Positions 21,001-25,199 of a stretch of 37,550 nt of DNA are shown piece after piece. Every line of letters begins with the position of its first letter. Within the stretch, counting starts at the first letter, position 1. The stretch is from Chthoniobacteraceae bacterium. GTDB taxonomy: Bacteria; Verrucomicrobiota; Verrucomicrobiia; Chthoniobacterales; Chthoniobacteraceae. The stretch lies in contig CANJPY010000003.1 in the NCBI GenBank assembly GCA_947476255.1, forward strand, positions 1 through 37,550. The letters run 5' to 3'. The notes beneath the pieces are model-generated. The model did not search any database. It was not told the DNA's origin and saw only the letters and a program-made list of their open reading frames with translations. A program made the position numbers and the translations under genes.

Positions 21001-23238
21001 CTCATGGGAGCGGGCAGTGTGGTAAAGAGTGGAACTGGAACGGTGACGCTTTCGAGCGCCAACAACAGTTATAGTGGCGGCACAACATTGAGTGCGGGGA
21101 CATTGAACATATTTTCGAGCGAGGCATTGGGTACGGGTGGCTTGGTGTTGAGGGGCGGCGTTTTGAATCTGGGCTTGCCCTTGAAGATCACGGCACCGCT
21201 GGCATTGAGCGGACAGAGCGGACTGGTGTCGACAATGGGGCCAAGCACCCTGAGTGGTCCAATTAGCGGCGTCGGCACCTTGCGTCTGAGCGGTGCACTC
21301 ACGGGAGCCACAAACGTCACTTCGGGGGCTGTGACGATCAGCGGGGGCACGTTGAATTCTCTTCTGAAAACTGGCACGGGAACGCTGGTCATTGACGGCA
21401 GCACCCAACTGAAGGGGACCGCGGTGGTGTCTTCAGGCAGTGTGAGGGTGTCCGGTGCGGCGCAAACCCTCGCAGGGGTCACAACTCTCGTGGTCGGGAA
21501 CAAGGGTTCGTCGGGTGCGGTGCTGAATGTCGGCGCGAACGGAGCAACGCTCTCCAGCGGTCAAACGCTCAAGGGGATTGGGACCGTCTCGGGTGTGATG
21601 AAACTAACGGCAGGCAGTAAACTTTCCCCGGGTAACTCCATCGGCACGCAAAGTATCGAGGGGCGCTTGGAAGTAGGTCCCGGCGTCGTCTACGAACCCG
21701 AATTCAAGGTGGTTGGCGCTACTCTGCTCAGTGATTTGTACACAGTCATCGGTGCCGGCATCGACAGTGATGGTAATGTCACGGCCGGTTCGATACTGCT
21801 CACAGGAGGCATCGTGACCCCAGTTGGAGAAATCAACCGCTCCGATTTCACGGACTTTGTGCCACACAAAACCCCCATTTTGTCCTCCACCATCGGGGCG
21901 GTGATTTCTGGCACCTTCGATGGGTTGGTTTCTAGTAGTAGTAGTGTGGTGATGCGCTTGCGCCTGGAATACGTGAACGGCAGCCAGGTCACCCAAGCCG
22001 AAAATGCCTCCGGACTGGCGACCCTTTCCGATGAAGTGCGTCTTGTGATTCAGCGGGTCCCGTACCGCAGAATAGGCGCGGTTGGTAATCGCGCGGAGGT
22101 GGGCCATGGTTTGGATGTGTCGCTTGCGACGAAGGATCCACTTTTATTGAATTTGCTCGATATTTTGGACATTGCGCAAAGCGAAGGCGAAGTCATTCGC
22201 GTGCTTGACCAGTTGAATCCGAAGGTGTTTGCCGAAGTGTATTCGCTGGCTTTGAGCCGTCTGCAGGATGTGCAAAAAACGGTGTCTGACCGCCTGACGC
22301 TGCTTGGAACAGCATTGACTACGATGGGCGAGGCGGAGGTGCTGAGCCTTGCCACGGGCCAGGGCAGTCAATGGACGGCTTGGACAAACGCGTATGGAAG
22401 TTGGAGTGCGCGTGAGGCGAATCCGAGTCTTGGAGAAGGCGGTTCTTCGCGCAATGCTGCGGGGAATGTAACCGGGGTGGAACGCCGTTTTGGCGCGTTG
22501 ACCCTTGGTTTGCTGGGGGCGCTCGGCACAAGCTCCACGCAGATGAATCAGCCCGGAGCGTCGATAACCTCCGAGAGTTGGCATCTGGGCTTGTACATGA
22601 GCACACCTCTCACGGGGCGCGTCTTTGTGGACGGCTCGTTTGTTTTTGGAGAGGGAGAAAATGTACTCAAGCGAACACAAACGGTGCCGACACGGGATGA
22701 ATATAACACACGCTCGACCTTGAGCTTCTCGGGTCGCACGCGGTTGATGAATCAGGAGGGATTGGCGCAATTGGGGATAGGGGTGCAATTGGCGCCGACC
22801 GGCAGTCGCTGGAGCATGGTGCCGACGTTGCGCGCGGCTTATGCGGGTGTCCGGCAGCAGGGCGCGCGCGAGTCTGGAGCGGGGTCGCTGGGAATTGAGA
22901 GTGATTCGAAGTGGAATGGCACAGTGCTGACGCGCACAGGACTCGATCTGGCGCGTGAGTGCCACCTTGGGCCGGTGCCGGTGCGGGCGACTGGGAGTGC
23001 GGCATGGGTGCACGACTTTGCGGCCGACCCGCGGCGGATGAGAGTGAAGTGGCAGGGGGTGGATGCCGTGCCGTGGAAGATCAGCAGTGCTCGTCGGAAT
23101 GCGGATGTGCTGCGCTTGGGCTTATCGCTGGAGCTTGGCCTGGGAGAGCGTCGTACGCTGCGCCTCTATGGAGAGCAGGAATACCTTCAGAATATGAAGG
23201 TTTTGAGGGGTGGGGTTACATTTACGATCGGATTTTAG
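1..23238 (+). CDS. Giant autotransporter (type V secretion), 5' end outside window
   Basis: The frame is open from base 1 to a TAG at 23236-23238 (7,745 codons visible); the start codon and signal peptide lie upstream of the window. A TTG at 49 is merely the first permitted start inside the window. Order of parts: beta-helical passenger with about 21 copies of the autotransporter-associated beta-strand repeat (pattern GLTKTGAGTLTLSG.NTY.G.T.V..G.L) up to about 11050; ASH/choice-of-anchor-D-like modules with the FGNVRVG signature, about 11060-19935; a WSGGSGAWSDWSKW restart and three more beta-strand repeats, 19936-21600; an LSPGNSIGTQSIEG passenger end at about 21622; a helical linker with LDQLNPKVFAEV, about 22140-22320; and a C-terminal barrel of about 290 aa from about 22360, ending TFTIGF with terminal Phe, as outer-membrane proteins do. 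By family, the barrel inserts through BAM and the passenger is exported to the surface. I saw only one cysteine, in the barrel. Ligand unknown; adhesin or surface-coat role is inference. Confidence 0.93.
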   Translation, partial: TLVILYSGGNNSSAFDLGNNSSGYGYYRHDTQTPVSTSNLSIGGSNGGSGVLDLMTGSLTSSVYLMLARGGVYQNAQLNVFGGSLSIPNNGNGTFMFYSPTSNGTEVINILSGGVVSGGANSILELNRSSTVTSGTVATGMVNLQQGGILSVQSVKATQSAGATFLNMDGGTLKPTASGTAFVNNLTGFYLYSNGGTIETSGFNVTIPESILSPSGYGLASGTITMPPVGGYIGRPIVLLTTSGTGMGASAIADFNVNTGTVGGIIVTSPGFGYGPNDTITASFLGGGSSAGSLTLSGGSLVSNTRPNMGGLTKTGAGTLTLSSTNTYAGTTTVSAGMLQITTRAGLNNGTFSASKVAVQSGAVLGLNFGGPNDFIASDLALLLAGSSSVFANNSTLALDTSNAIGEAIYSGNIAGSNNGDNVLSLRKAGSGSLTLSGNNSYSGGTTLWAGTLNLNHASALGTGSLTIAGGALDNTSGAPQTLLNNNPQFWNSSFVFNGSNDLNLGTGPVTLGLSSTVTVNASTLSLGGNIGGAYGLSKAGPGTLVLNGANTYTGITYVLGGSLILGGTMTSASNGLKIGSSIVQILSGASLTEATIAVGYAAGSQAAMYVNGGLVVSTAAASSNPLGVGESGFGYLEVNGGSVSSPRIYFSGSPTLAPGTGVGLLNGGTLAVADVILARSGTASAASGMLTVTGGSLVQTGAYFSIGWGGSLAVTGTSIVNLQGGNIDTSGQIFLGTSSLSSQNPYAGEAYLNLNGGILRSGTINFGTIGAQYVNFNGGTLRANISSANLIPANSASGSVNLYKNGATIDSNGFNITIPANLAAPTGSGFSEGTITNAGTGYTGAPFISVSGSGGFGASAYATVNNGTIASIVVSSPGSNYTGPLTLKAMGGGGSGFVYTPMLATNIGGGLTKTGAGTLTLSGTNGYSGTTTVSAGMLQFARRVSLYNAGTSQWTASNIVVKSGATFAVNLGGTGEFALTDIPLLLVGSNNGGFLSGSILGIDMTNASGGTLYAGVIANSNGGANSVGLQKWGPASLTLSGANTYTGGTTLTSGSLMLSGGSNRLSAAGAINIQGGVLDLGGNSQSTSGTFTLAAGTLQNGTLIGTGTAFELQSGSLLAPLSGPAGLNKTGLGTVVLGAPNTYTGDTLISGGTLQIGLGGVSGSLSPQGSIANNGVLVFKRSDSLIQGDYFGTISGTGSLTQLGSGSLVITASNTYTGATTISAGTLMLGTGGTNGLLSASSSIVNNGLLILNHSDVLSQGNNFASNISGNGSILQHGGSLVVSGTILSTTGALMIGNAAVTLVSGGNIREGTVQIGSGQDSVGALRINGGSMVINAASSTNFYAPLSIGDGGFGYLELNGGSLTSSTARFAVAGSTGPKVGTGIVYVTNGLASFPEFHAGRTSTVGGTVNSVLTVTGGTLQFGASGYFQIGYQGTGIEILNLQGGVVDHSYGKIGVGYGGYFAGEVFLNLNGGVLQTGSIAFNSISVNTTPYFMSFSGGTLQAGTSSSVFVNAPNLGGLFINSGGATIDTNGFDVTVSGTLLAPTGKGVTNASLTGAGSGYTGAPLVQISGGGGAGASGYATVSNGTLSSIVITSPGTGYASAPTLTLTGGGGPDTILSTTIEPNISGGLTKNGSGTLTLTGANTFTGVTAIMNGILQIGAGGATGSIASSTNVLNNGTLVFNLSSATSQSIITGNGSVRQMGSGLTILGGTNEYAGTTSIEAGTLQFSAPSALYRGDTTRWKASNISVSSGATFAMNVGGTGFAEADVNSVLSMGSAGGVFANGAALAFDTTNAPGGAFEFSGAISNFSGNTLGVSKLGQGALTLSGENTFSGLTTINAGTLELRGGSALPDTATVNLQGGQLLVSESETIGVIQGTTSGTINLGDGATLTLGSAGYAGTLPAKITGAGSLNFVGGSLNLSAGNTFLGDVSIKAGTLVISNNTTLNGTGQVNRRTVFIDAGAVLQLNPAVSLVSGGTSITSITGSGSLLINAVSVALKNPAMWGGGVIDVQAGILLNPSVPSTDWTSNLAGLNIGPNGNFRNWNGQPVYVDAITGSGLIGGTSQVSYSSANITFGVNSGSGEFSGTISYVTGNLIKTGTGTQVFSGENSYAGQTQIWNGTLSASSLNSVSTGSLLTSSLGSPTTAPKGTIVLGSLATTGALLYTGTGETSDRILNLSGTTGGGLLDHSGTGVLKFTALSGSGYLTATGAGAKTLTLQGSSSGIGEMAAVIVNNSALNTTAVLKQGSGTWILSGTNTYTGGTTLNDGSLLLSSGSNRLATTGSILVAGGTLDLGGFSQSTSGTITFAGGVSQNGTLISTGTVFNAMGGSVQAILAGTQGLVKTTAGVLTLLGVNKYTGATTLSAGSLFLAGGSNRLATTGSLNLSGGVLDLGGNAQTTSGTITISGATVQNGILTNAGTAFVGQAGIVSAILDGTLGLIKSTSATLTLTGANTYTGSTTVTSGVLTVSNAGSLSPLTNLSVSNNAQFNYLPSTSGTLTLATGTLNSGSSLGVNFGATILFTGAVSMGGTVNLSPSGSYTNGVTYTLLQAGSGLNTGTYNITGANDYEYTLGLTPTAVTITPTYIGPIKEAFWKGGQPGAPTAWGVSNWSSTSGGALQSRNPGAATNVILDGNGTNLDAMTLGSNVSIGSITTAASFSSGTLGYTAGLLLSLGSSDARGVVTASAGTLTIHSDIILVSDSIFTNNSAGTLTFGGIIGGTSALVKSGSGTVLFSGANTYSGTTTITEGILQIGAGGSSGGLSPNGVIVNNGTLVFNRSEVFTQGSDFGTVLSGTGSLVKLGAGTMVLTGANTYTGASHVLEGVLNVRHANGLGSGVGATNVAAGAALEMQGGITIASETVVLSGTGIANGGALRNSSGSNTLGGSITLASLTRINADSGTLVLNGAVASSGGSLAVGGSGSIRLGGAVSLGTGSIIKDGTGSVSLGRTGTYSGTTMINAGTLQVGTGGTTGGILPTSAILNNALLVFSRSNTATQGVDFGMLMSGSGSFQKSGTGTLILNGTNTYSGSTIIEQGTLTIAQTGSLPSGGSLIFGAASSSNVGKLDLSNASATVANLLVQTNTSTTNLVTIGTGQSLTVSGGSFFSVGAYNNTAATSTKLTFSGAGSLNVTMSSGSLSVGRMTSAYTNTGTLDLTALGSFNINASQIRVGVNLNPQGFLYLSNTANSITVSKIAVGDGEGVGTSTVSKLTLGQGTNVIAADNVFVGLTRDSGTFNFQYQTAGTLGTASIRGNTQPYVNIYGGTQSIPTGTSITGSIDFRGHSISVTAGAVILGLGPQISGTGAAIGHLSMDAGSFSVNTLTMGSNIASGTFSGINAGTLNIGGGTFTVNSGGSVLLASSATNTSTVKAAINLTGGSLVSNADIVVGGGTNALATLSLLGGTLDLTGHNLGSLATAGSLALNIQSGRLQNMGLISGTAGITKTTAGVLTLAGTNTFTGGFSLSAGTLNLNSPEALGTGSLSLAAASSLNNTSGAALTLANNNPQLWNGDFTFVGSNPLGLGTGTVSMGTSTTITVTGSTLTLGGAIYGDGLTLSKAGFGTLVLAGTTFVSNTILTSGTLVAGASSPFGDSLLQVNTGHLDLRGFAVSASSLTMSGGMLSLALGNVLSLSGTGTLAGTIQVSGNPASLGGARYSVASAVGGWSGSFNEGSVPDSLNYRLQINDTSLDLQHRAILSLSPTFASQSVHTGSTAISVAVGNTAPVNSDTLYYALSGSISGSGYTLAAGSSTILTGDYLAVPGINSLSVTATPTSSIATSNGTQNTTFTVTGYSLAAASGSQTVDFGTFRAGTQPWRTLSISNLGPVSALYSEALSTNGFSGTTANLLASGAATAVAAGSSANGTLRLQLAAGVGAGVFAGTTTLGLVSNAVSGSGLSDTALASQTIHGTGAMYDYANPVYSGGTIAFGNMRVGGAAAIRNVAFANAPVSNADYQDALDVSATTNNSKVSALGFSGLLAGAGTASLTVSGTTTAAGGLGSTLSLLLVSNTNGVSGLSNATLAAPAPIVTTGGVYDYANPVYTGGTVAFGNVRVGGTLASHNVGFTNAVVSNASYQDSLDVSATSNNSRVSAVGFAGLLAGAGTGFLQVSGTTATAGALASTLALGLGSNTNGVAGLSRSTLAAASTIMTSGGVFDYANPVYAGGTFDFGNVRVNGALSSRSIVFTNPALTNAAYQDALDVSATTNNAKISATGFSTLAAGTGSAALILNGTTTSAGNLRSTLVLSLWSNATGVAGLSNQSLSSLSTIATKGGVYDFAKPVYSGGTIDLGNVRVGATVTPRGVVFTNGVISDAAYQDALDASATSDNPRLVTAGFSSLFAGAGTAALMVSGTTTSAGNLASTLSLLLVSNTNGVSGLSGSTIAAPSVLQTRGGVYDYANPVYAGGTIDFGNVREGGFVAPRSVTFTNAVISSGSYQDSLDVSATADNAMVSATGFTALVAGTGHSSLVLNATTGTPGSLSSSLSLSLVSNTNGVAGLSAQSLPPGSGLATTGGVYAYAKPTYSTGTITFGNVHVGDSSSFNVSNPSSVPAFQDALDLSLSLPEGITGFSGTQTINAGSSLSVFVTAHARGALSGTAVVTQTSNANGLVGLGNGTLDTKMLPISGTAYALAEGRVGAASLGNFHVGVAKNITLFNTAAPGSFSEDLSATLAAVSNTVVAGSLAHLIAGGLNDSSLSVTLVSAGTGAFRLELESAATVNGTAIPGLSPTTLAPQILSITQNAVAYNMASVTSAQSVDLGNVRRGESATVPLSLTNTAPVSAYYTETLSSSGFSNAGTGIIAGGSVSGIEGGTSGTGSLFVGFGNGLSAGVQSGTTMLGLQSNAILGSGLNNTALTPQKVTVSGVVYDYANPAYRGGTIAFGNVHVGGTLGARSVAFTNAVVSDGAYQDSLDVSATSSNGRISTLGFTGLLAGAGTGFLQVSGTTATAGDLASTLALGLVSNTNGVSGLNNSAFAASSTITTSGGVYDYANPVYAGGSFDFGNVRVNGAVASRSIVFTNPVLTNASYQDALDVSATTNNAKIFATGFSSLAAGSGSAVLILNGTTTSAGNLHSTLSLSLVSNAGGVAGLSNQSLSPLSTIATKGGVYDFANPVYSGGTIDLGNVRVGGTVTTRGVVFRNGVVSDASYQDALDASATSDNPRLMTAGFSGLLAGGGTASLMVSGTTASAGNLASTLSLLLVSNTNGVSGLSGSIIAAPSALKTRGGVYDYANPVYTGGTFAFGNVREGAVLAPGSVTFTNPVISSGSYQDSLDVSATSDNAMVSATGFTALAAGTGHSSLVLNATTGKPGSLRSSLSLSLVSNVNGVAGLSAQSLTPGQILATTGGVYAYAKPTYSSGAITFGNVHVGESRSVNVSNPSSATAYQDALDLSLSLPQGITGFSGTQTISAGSSLSVLFTAQAGGVLTGSAVLTQTSNANGVAGLGNGTLSAKILPISGTAYTLAEGRVGAASLSNFHVGVAKNITLFNTAPAGLFSEDLSATLAAVSNTVVAGSVTHLIAGGLNDSSLRVTLSSAGTGAFRLELKSAATVNGTAIAGLSPTTLAPQILSITQNAVAYNMASVSSAQAVDLGNVRRGKSATVPLSLTNTAPVSAYYTETLSSSGFSNASTGIIAGGSVSGIEGGTSRTGSLFVGFSNGLAAGVQSGITMLGVQSNAIVGSGLNNTALTPQKVTVSGVVYDYANPVYNGGTIAFGNLRVGEALASKSVAFANAVVSNASYQDALDGSAVSSNSKILATGFIGLLAGSGTASLIVAGTTATAGNLGSTLALLLVSNTNGVTGLTGSTLAAPSAISTSGGVYDYANPAYAGGTLDFGNVRVGSAPATKTVTFSNAVIKSPDYQDSLDVSGSSSNPHVLATGFTGLAAGAGTRSLSVSVNTGSAGSLASTLALSLTSNARGLAGLSNSTLNPTAVITSTGSVFAYAQPSWSSSTIAFGNVHVGTVRAVAVTNSAVAPSGYQDSLEVTGIGTDKVSITSGTFNVAAGASRSLTLTALAPGLLTGSVSVSQRSLANGVAGLSDVPLSTVNLGVSGAAYALASGSVDVGSLGNFHVGVPRAVTLRNTAASGLYSEDLSATLSSISNTIVSGSVNALPAAAMDDSHLRVTLTGRGSGSVRLNLESTGSVRGVSNGLGKTALEAQNLNLSATGYALATTNFENTIVDLGAVRQNESFGFRPIAIMNTLPAGAYGEDLRASFVGVQGLSTRGGTAVVSAGSTASGVLSVGLAGSTADAGTLSGTVRVQFSSQEVNRSGLGNTPLPDATRMISVSGKIFRLASGSLTQRVEFGAIREGGTFTRQAVTVQNTAANDGFSDDLKAVFISKSSSPVETSGIVSRLGAGLTSDALRVGFNGGAIKAGLVTGTVSVGYTSLGRVGTGLADAPTALSGQTVTFGGKIYRLATGTLNAQTLDFGAVRASSGTSTATLMVRNTAAGDGFSDLLGVIAATGGAFQVATGSLLIGGTTNGSVVVSYAPSSSSAGLVNGTLSVAMRSVGQSDTNYADVSAGTQMVGIRATVFRPAVGELRQSGTLLVSGGTVSLAPVRVGVAFTPLLLDVVNTASGADAYSESLNVGTVIASGFGLSSGSARLVAPGKESAAALSVGLNTSVTGTTGMKTGGVTWSFETDGKGTSGLGRAVTGTMALNISGQVYDGKGVWSGGSGAWSDWSKWTVSGGRPGMDNGASVVSGDTARMNSGAVPLSVSLPGGTLNLAALSLSGLGGVSLSGAGTIALAGTMAASSGAHSVSADVVLVKPSTFLVEQGAKLTIGGLVSGGKLTKQGAGTLQLAAGYRSMESASVDAGRLLLGNGTSVPEIGDSQVSVAGGRVRTIYLGLGAELAFNVSRNLNLVNLEIIGPGAANVSSVNPSFVVNWKNGLSEEEVEAGGSVDLSDLSKKTNLKISDATFTLGATSKEVSNAVTVSGSLRVSVAGSVTFSGVVGGTGALVKENTGVVTLAGSNSFAGGTRVNAGTLIVQNISALGTGAVTLAPPARVVLDLMGSGTVSNTLMGAGSVVKSGTGTVTLSSANNSYSGGTTLSAGTLNIFSSEALGTGGLVLRGGVLNLGLPLKITAPLALSGQSGLVSTMGPSTLSGPISGVGTLRLSGALTGATNVTSGAVTISGGTLNSLLKTGTGTLVIDGSTQLKGTAVVSSGSVRVSGAAQTLAGVTTLVVGNKGSSGAVLNVGANGATLSSGQTLKGIGTVSGVMKLTAGSKLSPGNSIGTQSIEGRLEVGPGVVYEPEFKVVGATLLSDLYTVIGAGIDSDGNVTAGSILLTGGIVTPVGEINRSDFTDFVPHKTPILSSTIGAVISGTFDGLVSSSSSVVMRLRLEYVNGSQVTQAENASGLATLSDEVRLVIQRVPYRRIGAVGNRAEVGHGLDVSLATKDPLLLNLLDILDIAQSEGEVIRVLDQLNPKVFAEVYSLALSRLQDVQKTVSDRLTLLGTALTTMGEAEVLSLATGQGSQWTAWTNAYGSWSAREANPSLGEGGSSRNAAGNVTGVERRFGALTLGLLGALGTSSTQMNQPGASITSESWHLGLYMSTPLTGRVFVDGSFVFGEGENVLKRTQTVPTRDEYNTRSTLSFSGRTRLMNQEGLAQLGIGVQLAPTGSRWSMVPTLRAAYAGVRQQGARESGAGSLGIESDSKWNGTVLTRTGLDLARECHLGPVPVRATGSAAWVHDFAADPRRMRVKWQGVDAVPWKISSARRNADVLRLGLSLELGLGERRTLRLYGEQEYLQNMKVLRGGVTFTIGF
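688..4850 (+). repeat. Three dispersed GxGYTGAP / GGGxGASA modules
   Basis: A module of about 56 aa occurs near 688-870, 2518-2690 and 4678-4850. The latter two read GTGYTGAPFISVSG and GSGYTGAPLVQISG, followed by GASAYATV/GASGYATV, then SPGxxY and GGGG. The first is more diverged (GYIGRPIVLLTTSG). Each is preceded by a GATID[S/T]NGF-like stretch and followed by a GGLTK beta-strand repeat. Units are therefore parts of three larger passenger blocks of about 1.8-2.2 kb. Confidence 0.7.
925..10760 (+). repeat. Autotransporter-associated beta-strand repeat array (about 21 copies)
   Basis: Within the giant frame, units of about 30 aa follow the pattern [G/S]L.K.G.GTL.LSG.NTY.G.T.[V/I]..G.L. I read copies starting near 930, 1273, 1606, 2731, 3085, 3379, 3598, 4891, 5100, 5448, 5740, 6289, 6730, 7021, 7315, 8165, 8387, 8800, 9022, 10306 and 10647. 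Three more follow near 20308, 20812 and 21017. Spacing is irregular (about 220 nt to more than 1 kb), with other NGG/GGTL-rich beta-helix sequence between. The family (PF12951/TIGR02601 type) marks beta-helical autotransporter passengers. Copies are divergent at DNA level, so this array is older than the ASH-like duplications downstream. Confidence 0.85.
12076..14562 (+). repeat. 829-aa super-repeat, copy 1
   Basis: 2,487 nt made of four 120-aa A modules (12076, 12436, 12796, 13156) followed by B (13516), C (about 13860) and D (14200) modules. Equivalent landmarks recur exactly 2,487 nt later, so the unit has been duplicated in frame without net insertion or deletion. Confidence 0.88.
14563..17049 (+). 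repeat. 829-aa super-repeat, copy 2
   Basis: In-frame duplicate of the preceding unit: A modules at 14563, 14923, 15283 and 15643, B at 16003, C, and D at 16687. The C and D portions match copy 1 at most bases, including many synonymous positions (compare 13864-14340 with 16351-16827), which points to a recent duplication or ongoing gene conversion. Confidence 0.88.
17050..18800 (+). repeat. Super-repeat, partial and divergent copy 3
   Basis: Begins with an A module at 17050 in register with copies 1 and 2, but has only two A modules (17050, 17410) before the B-like module (FAYAQPSW at 17770), so two 360-nt units are absent. C-like (DVGSLGNFHVGV) and D-like (TIVDLGAVRQNES) modules follow. 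It is clearly more divergent than copies 1 and 2. The right boundary is approximate. Confidence 0.65.
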
Positions 23239-23264
23239 CTGGAGGCTTCAAAAGTTCTCGAGCC

Positions 23265-23282
23265 CGCAGGAGTTTTCCTGCG
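23265..23282 (+). terminator. Possible terminator after the autotransporter
   Basis: CGCAGGA-GTTT-TCCTGCG forms a 7-bp stem with a 4-nt loop, 27 nt after the stop codon. A run of seven T follows only about 11 nt later (23294-23300), so it is not a textbook rho-independent terminator, but position and stem fit. Confidence 0.4.
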
Positions 23283-23419
23283 CCCGTCCAAGCATGTTTT
23301 TTTGGGTTGGAAAACGCGGCATTCGTTCCGCTTGGCAGCGCGTTGGGGAATTACGGCGAGGCCCGGGTTGTCGCTTCTTTCGCCGAGGAAGACTCCGTGC
23401 ACGCCCTTTCTCGTGTGCG

Positions 23420-24904
23420 CTATTTGTCTTTAATTCCAAGAGCTTCGCGAATCGCTCGCCGCATGGGCTCTTCTGAACCCGGACCGACCCAGGCCCAATC
23501 GCGCAGGTTTTGGTCGGACTCGGTCCACGCCCTTTCGATGGGGATGTAGCCTGGCCCGCACTCGCCGTAGCCGAGTGAGATCACAAAGTTGTCGGGGCTG
23601 AGATCCTGCGCGTAAAGCGCGTACTCAACGTAGCTCTCCGCTGGGAATAACAGGATGCGGACATGGCCGAGCTCGATCGCGGGCAGGTCGATGCGATGAC
23701 CGCTGTCTGCCAGATCATACCAGGCGAGTCCCATGGCGGCCTCCGCTCTTGCGAAGGGACTGCTGGAACCGAGCAAACGTTGTTGCAACTCTTCGCGTGT
23801 GTACCCTTTCGTGGCACGCGCGCCCAAGGCAATGGAGCCATGGCGGATCTGAACAGGGCTGATGGTGCGCCGTTGCGTGGATTGAAATGCCGCTTCCATG
23901 GCGGTTGCCAGGCGGGCGGTCAAGACCTCGCGGCTTTTCGCCGTGCCATCATTGTACTTTCCCGCCGTGACATTCCCCGCGCATCCCGTCGCATAGATTT
24001 GGAACACCTCGGGGCGCGCTTTTTGCCGCTCTTCGCGGGCCAGTCCTACAAAATCGATGCTCACTTCGCCCGCCCCGTAAGAGCTCATCGGGTGCACCGC
24101 GTATGTGTGGAATTCGCAGACGCATTTGTCTCCATTCCAAAAGCTGAGGGTTCTCAGCCACGGGTCGATGTCGCCTTCTCCGGCCTCGGCTGCTTCGGGA
24201 TTACGCGCCGAGCGGCTGTAGCGTGCATAACTCACGCGCCCATCAGGAAGCAAAAAGCGGCGGTTCGAGGCGATGCGATCCACTCTGGCGCGGCCCGTGC
24301 CGATTTCCGTGATGGGCACGGCTTCAGCAAAAGAGACGCGCACGGCGTCCCTCACCCTTGCCAGGACAATGCGGTTGAAATCGGGCCAGCAGACGGACGC
24401 CATTTGAATGGACGCTTTCGGATCGGGCGGCGGCAGATTTTTCCAAGCACCACCCCGTTCGGTATCCCGGAGGATAAATTCAGCTTCAGGATCCATCACG
24501 GGTGCATCGTGGACATGAGTGGAAGTGACGAGCACCCGGGAGGGATCCGTGCCAGTTTCTTGAGCGAGGACCTGTTTCCATTCCTGAAAGGCACTGCCGC
24601 GGATTTCGCACCAATCGACGCTGACGATGACAAAGGGGAGGGTATTGGCCTGCATGAGAATGAGGCCCTTGGCTTGCAGGGGTTGTGCGACGCGCCTGGC
24701 TGGGGCGATGCCGCCACCCATGCAGGGATGACCCACGGGGATTGTGACGTCGGTTTCAAAAGTAGCGAGATGTGTGGAAGGCGGGTTCGCGTTGCAAGGA
24801 AGGACCGAGATGGCGATCAGGAGGAACGCTGTTAGAAAATGGAGAGGCTGCAGCAGGTTTTGGGTGCTAAAGAAACGAGCCAATGGGGGAGGCTGATGAT
24901 CCAT
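23420..24904 (-). CDS. Neutral/alkaline ceramidase-family secreted protein
   Basis: 494 aa. The N-terminus carries a hydrophobic signal (about residues 22-39, likely cleavage after PCNA), so export is predicted; the first 20 residues are long and polar for a signal peptide. The mature part resembles the N-terminal catalytic domain of neutral/alkaline non-lysosomal ceramidase (PF04734 type), which hydrolyses the amide bond of ceramides. Seen: TSTHVHDAP at 128-135 (two His fitting zinc ligands), FHTYAVHP around 265-272, GCAGNV at 307-312, and GYGECGPGYIP near the C-terminus. At 494 aa it lacks the extra C-terminal domain of eukaryotic and Pseudomonas enzymes, as is usual for homologues in this bacterial group. 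The substrate is therefore uncertain; another lipid or sugar amide is possible. It stands alone, convergent with the autotransporter and divergent from the M42 gene. Confidence 0.8.
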   Translation of the reverse strand: MDHQPPPLARFFSTQNLLQPLHFLTAFLLIAISVLPCNANPPSTHLATFETDVTIPVGHPCMGGGIAPARRVAQPLQAKGLILMQANTLPFVIVSVDWCEIRGSAFQEWKQVLAQETGTDPSRVLVTSTHVHDAPVMDPEAEFILRDTERGGAWKNLPPPDPKASIQMASVCWPDFNRIVLARVRDAVRVSFAEAVPITEIGTGRARVDRIASNRRFLLPDGRVSYARYSRSARNPEAAEAGEGDIDPWLRTLSFWNGDKCVCEFHTYAVHPMSSYGAGEVSIDFVGLAREERQKARPEVFQIYATGCAGNVTAGKYNDGTAKSREVLTARLATAMEAAFQSTQRRTISPVQIRHGSIALGARATKGYTREELQQRLLGSSSPFARAEAAMGLAWYDLADSGHRIDLPAIELGHVRILLFPAESYVEYALYAQDLSPDNFVISLGYGECGPGYIPIERAWTESDQNLRDWAWVGPGSEEPMRRAIREALGIKDK

Positions 24905-24948
24905 AGAGGTAGGGGGCGGAAGTTGGTAATTGGGAGTGAGATCCTGCT

Positions 24949-24977
24949 ATGTTAAGGAGGGAGGTTTTGGAAGGCAA
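24949..24977 (-). promoter_or_regulatory. Candidate sigma-70 promoter for the ceramidase-like gene
   Basis: On the minus strand TTGCCT (24977-24972) and TAACAT (24954-24949) are 17 nt apart, predicting a start near 24942 and a leader of about 38 nt. Four of six bases match each consensus box. Confidence 0.4.
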
Positions 24978-25167
24978 CTGCACTGGTTGAAGGAACTTTG
25001 ACCCATGGCTGGTGCTTGCTTTTTTGCTCTGCGTTCGGGCTGGGGGCGCCTTGAAAAGGTTTTGGAAGCGAGGTTTCGCTCTTGTCAGTGGACTTTTATG
25101 GTGTGGTATCTACGGACTATTTGCCATTGTGCTTGGGAGGTTGCTTCGGCGATCGTCATTCAATTTC

Positions 25168-25173
25168 TATAAA
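25168..25173 (+). promoter_or_regulatory. Candidate -10 box for the M42 peptidase
   Basis: TATAAA lies 26 nt before the ATG at 25200. The hexamer 17 nt upstream (TTCGGC) is a poor -35 match. No Shine-Dalgarno sequence is seen before the ATG. The rest of 24905-25199 shows no convincing gene. Confidence 0.3.
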
Positions 25174-25199
25174 AGAGTTCAAAATATCCGTCCGCATTC

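Noticed and set aside
16338..22355. Many minus-strand open frames under the giant gene
   Set aside because: They arise from the repetitive Gly/Thr/Ser codon composition of the sense strand and repeat wherever the sense repeats do; no independent coding evidence.
23663..24835. A 390-codon plus-strand open frame opposite the ceramidase-like gene
   Set aside because: Antisense shadow: the minus-strand product has a signal peptide and family motifs, whereas this frame has Arg/His/Pro-rich low-quality sequence.
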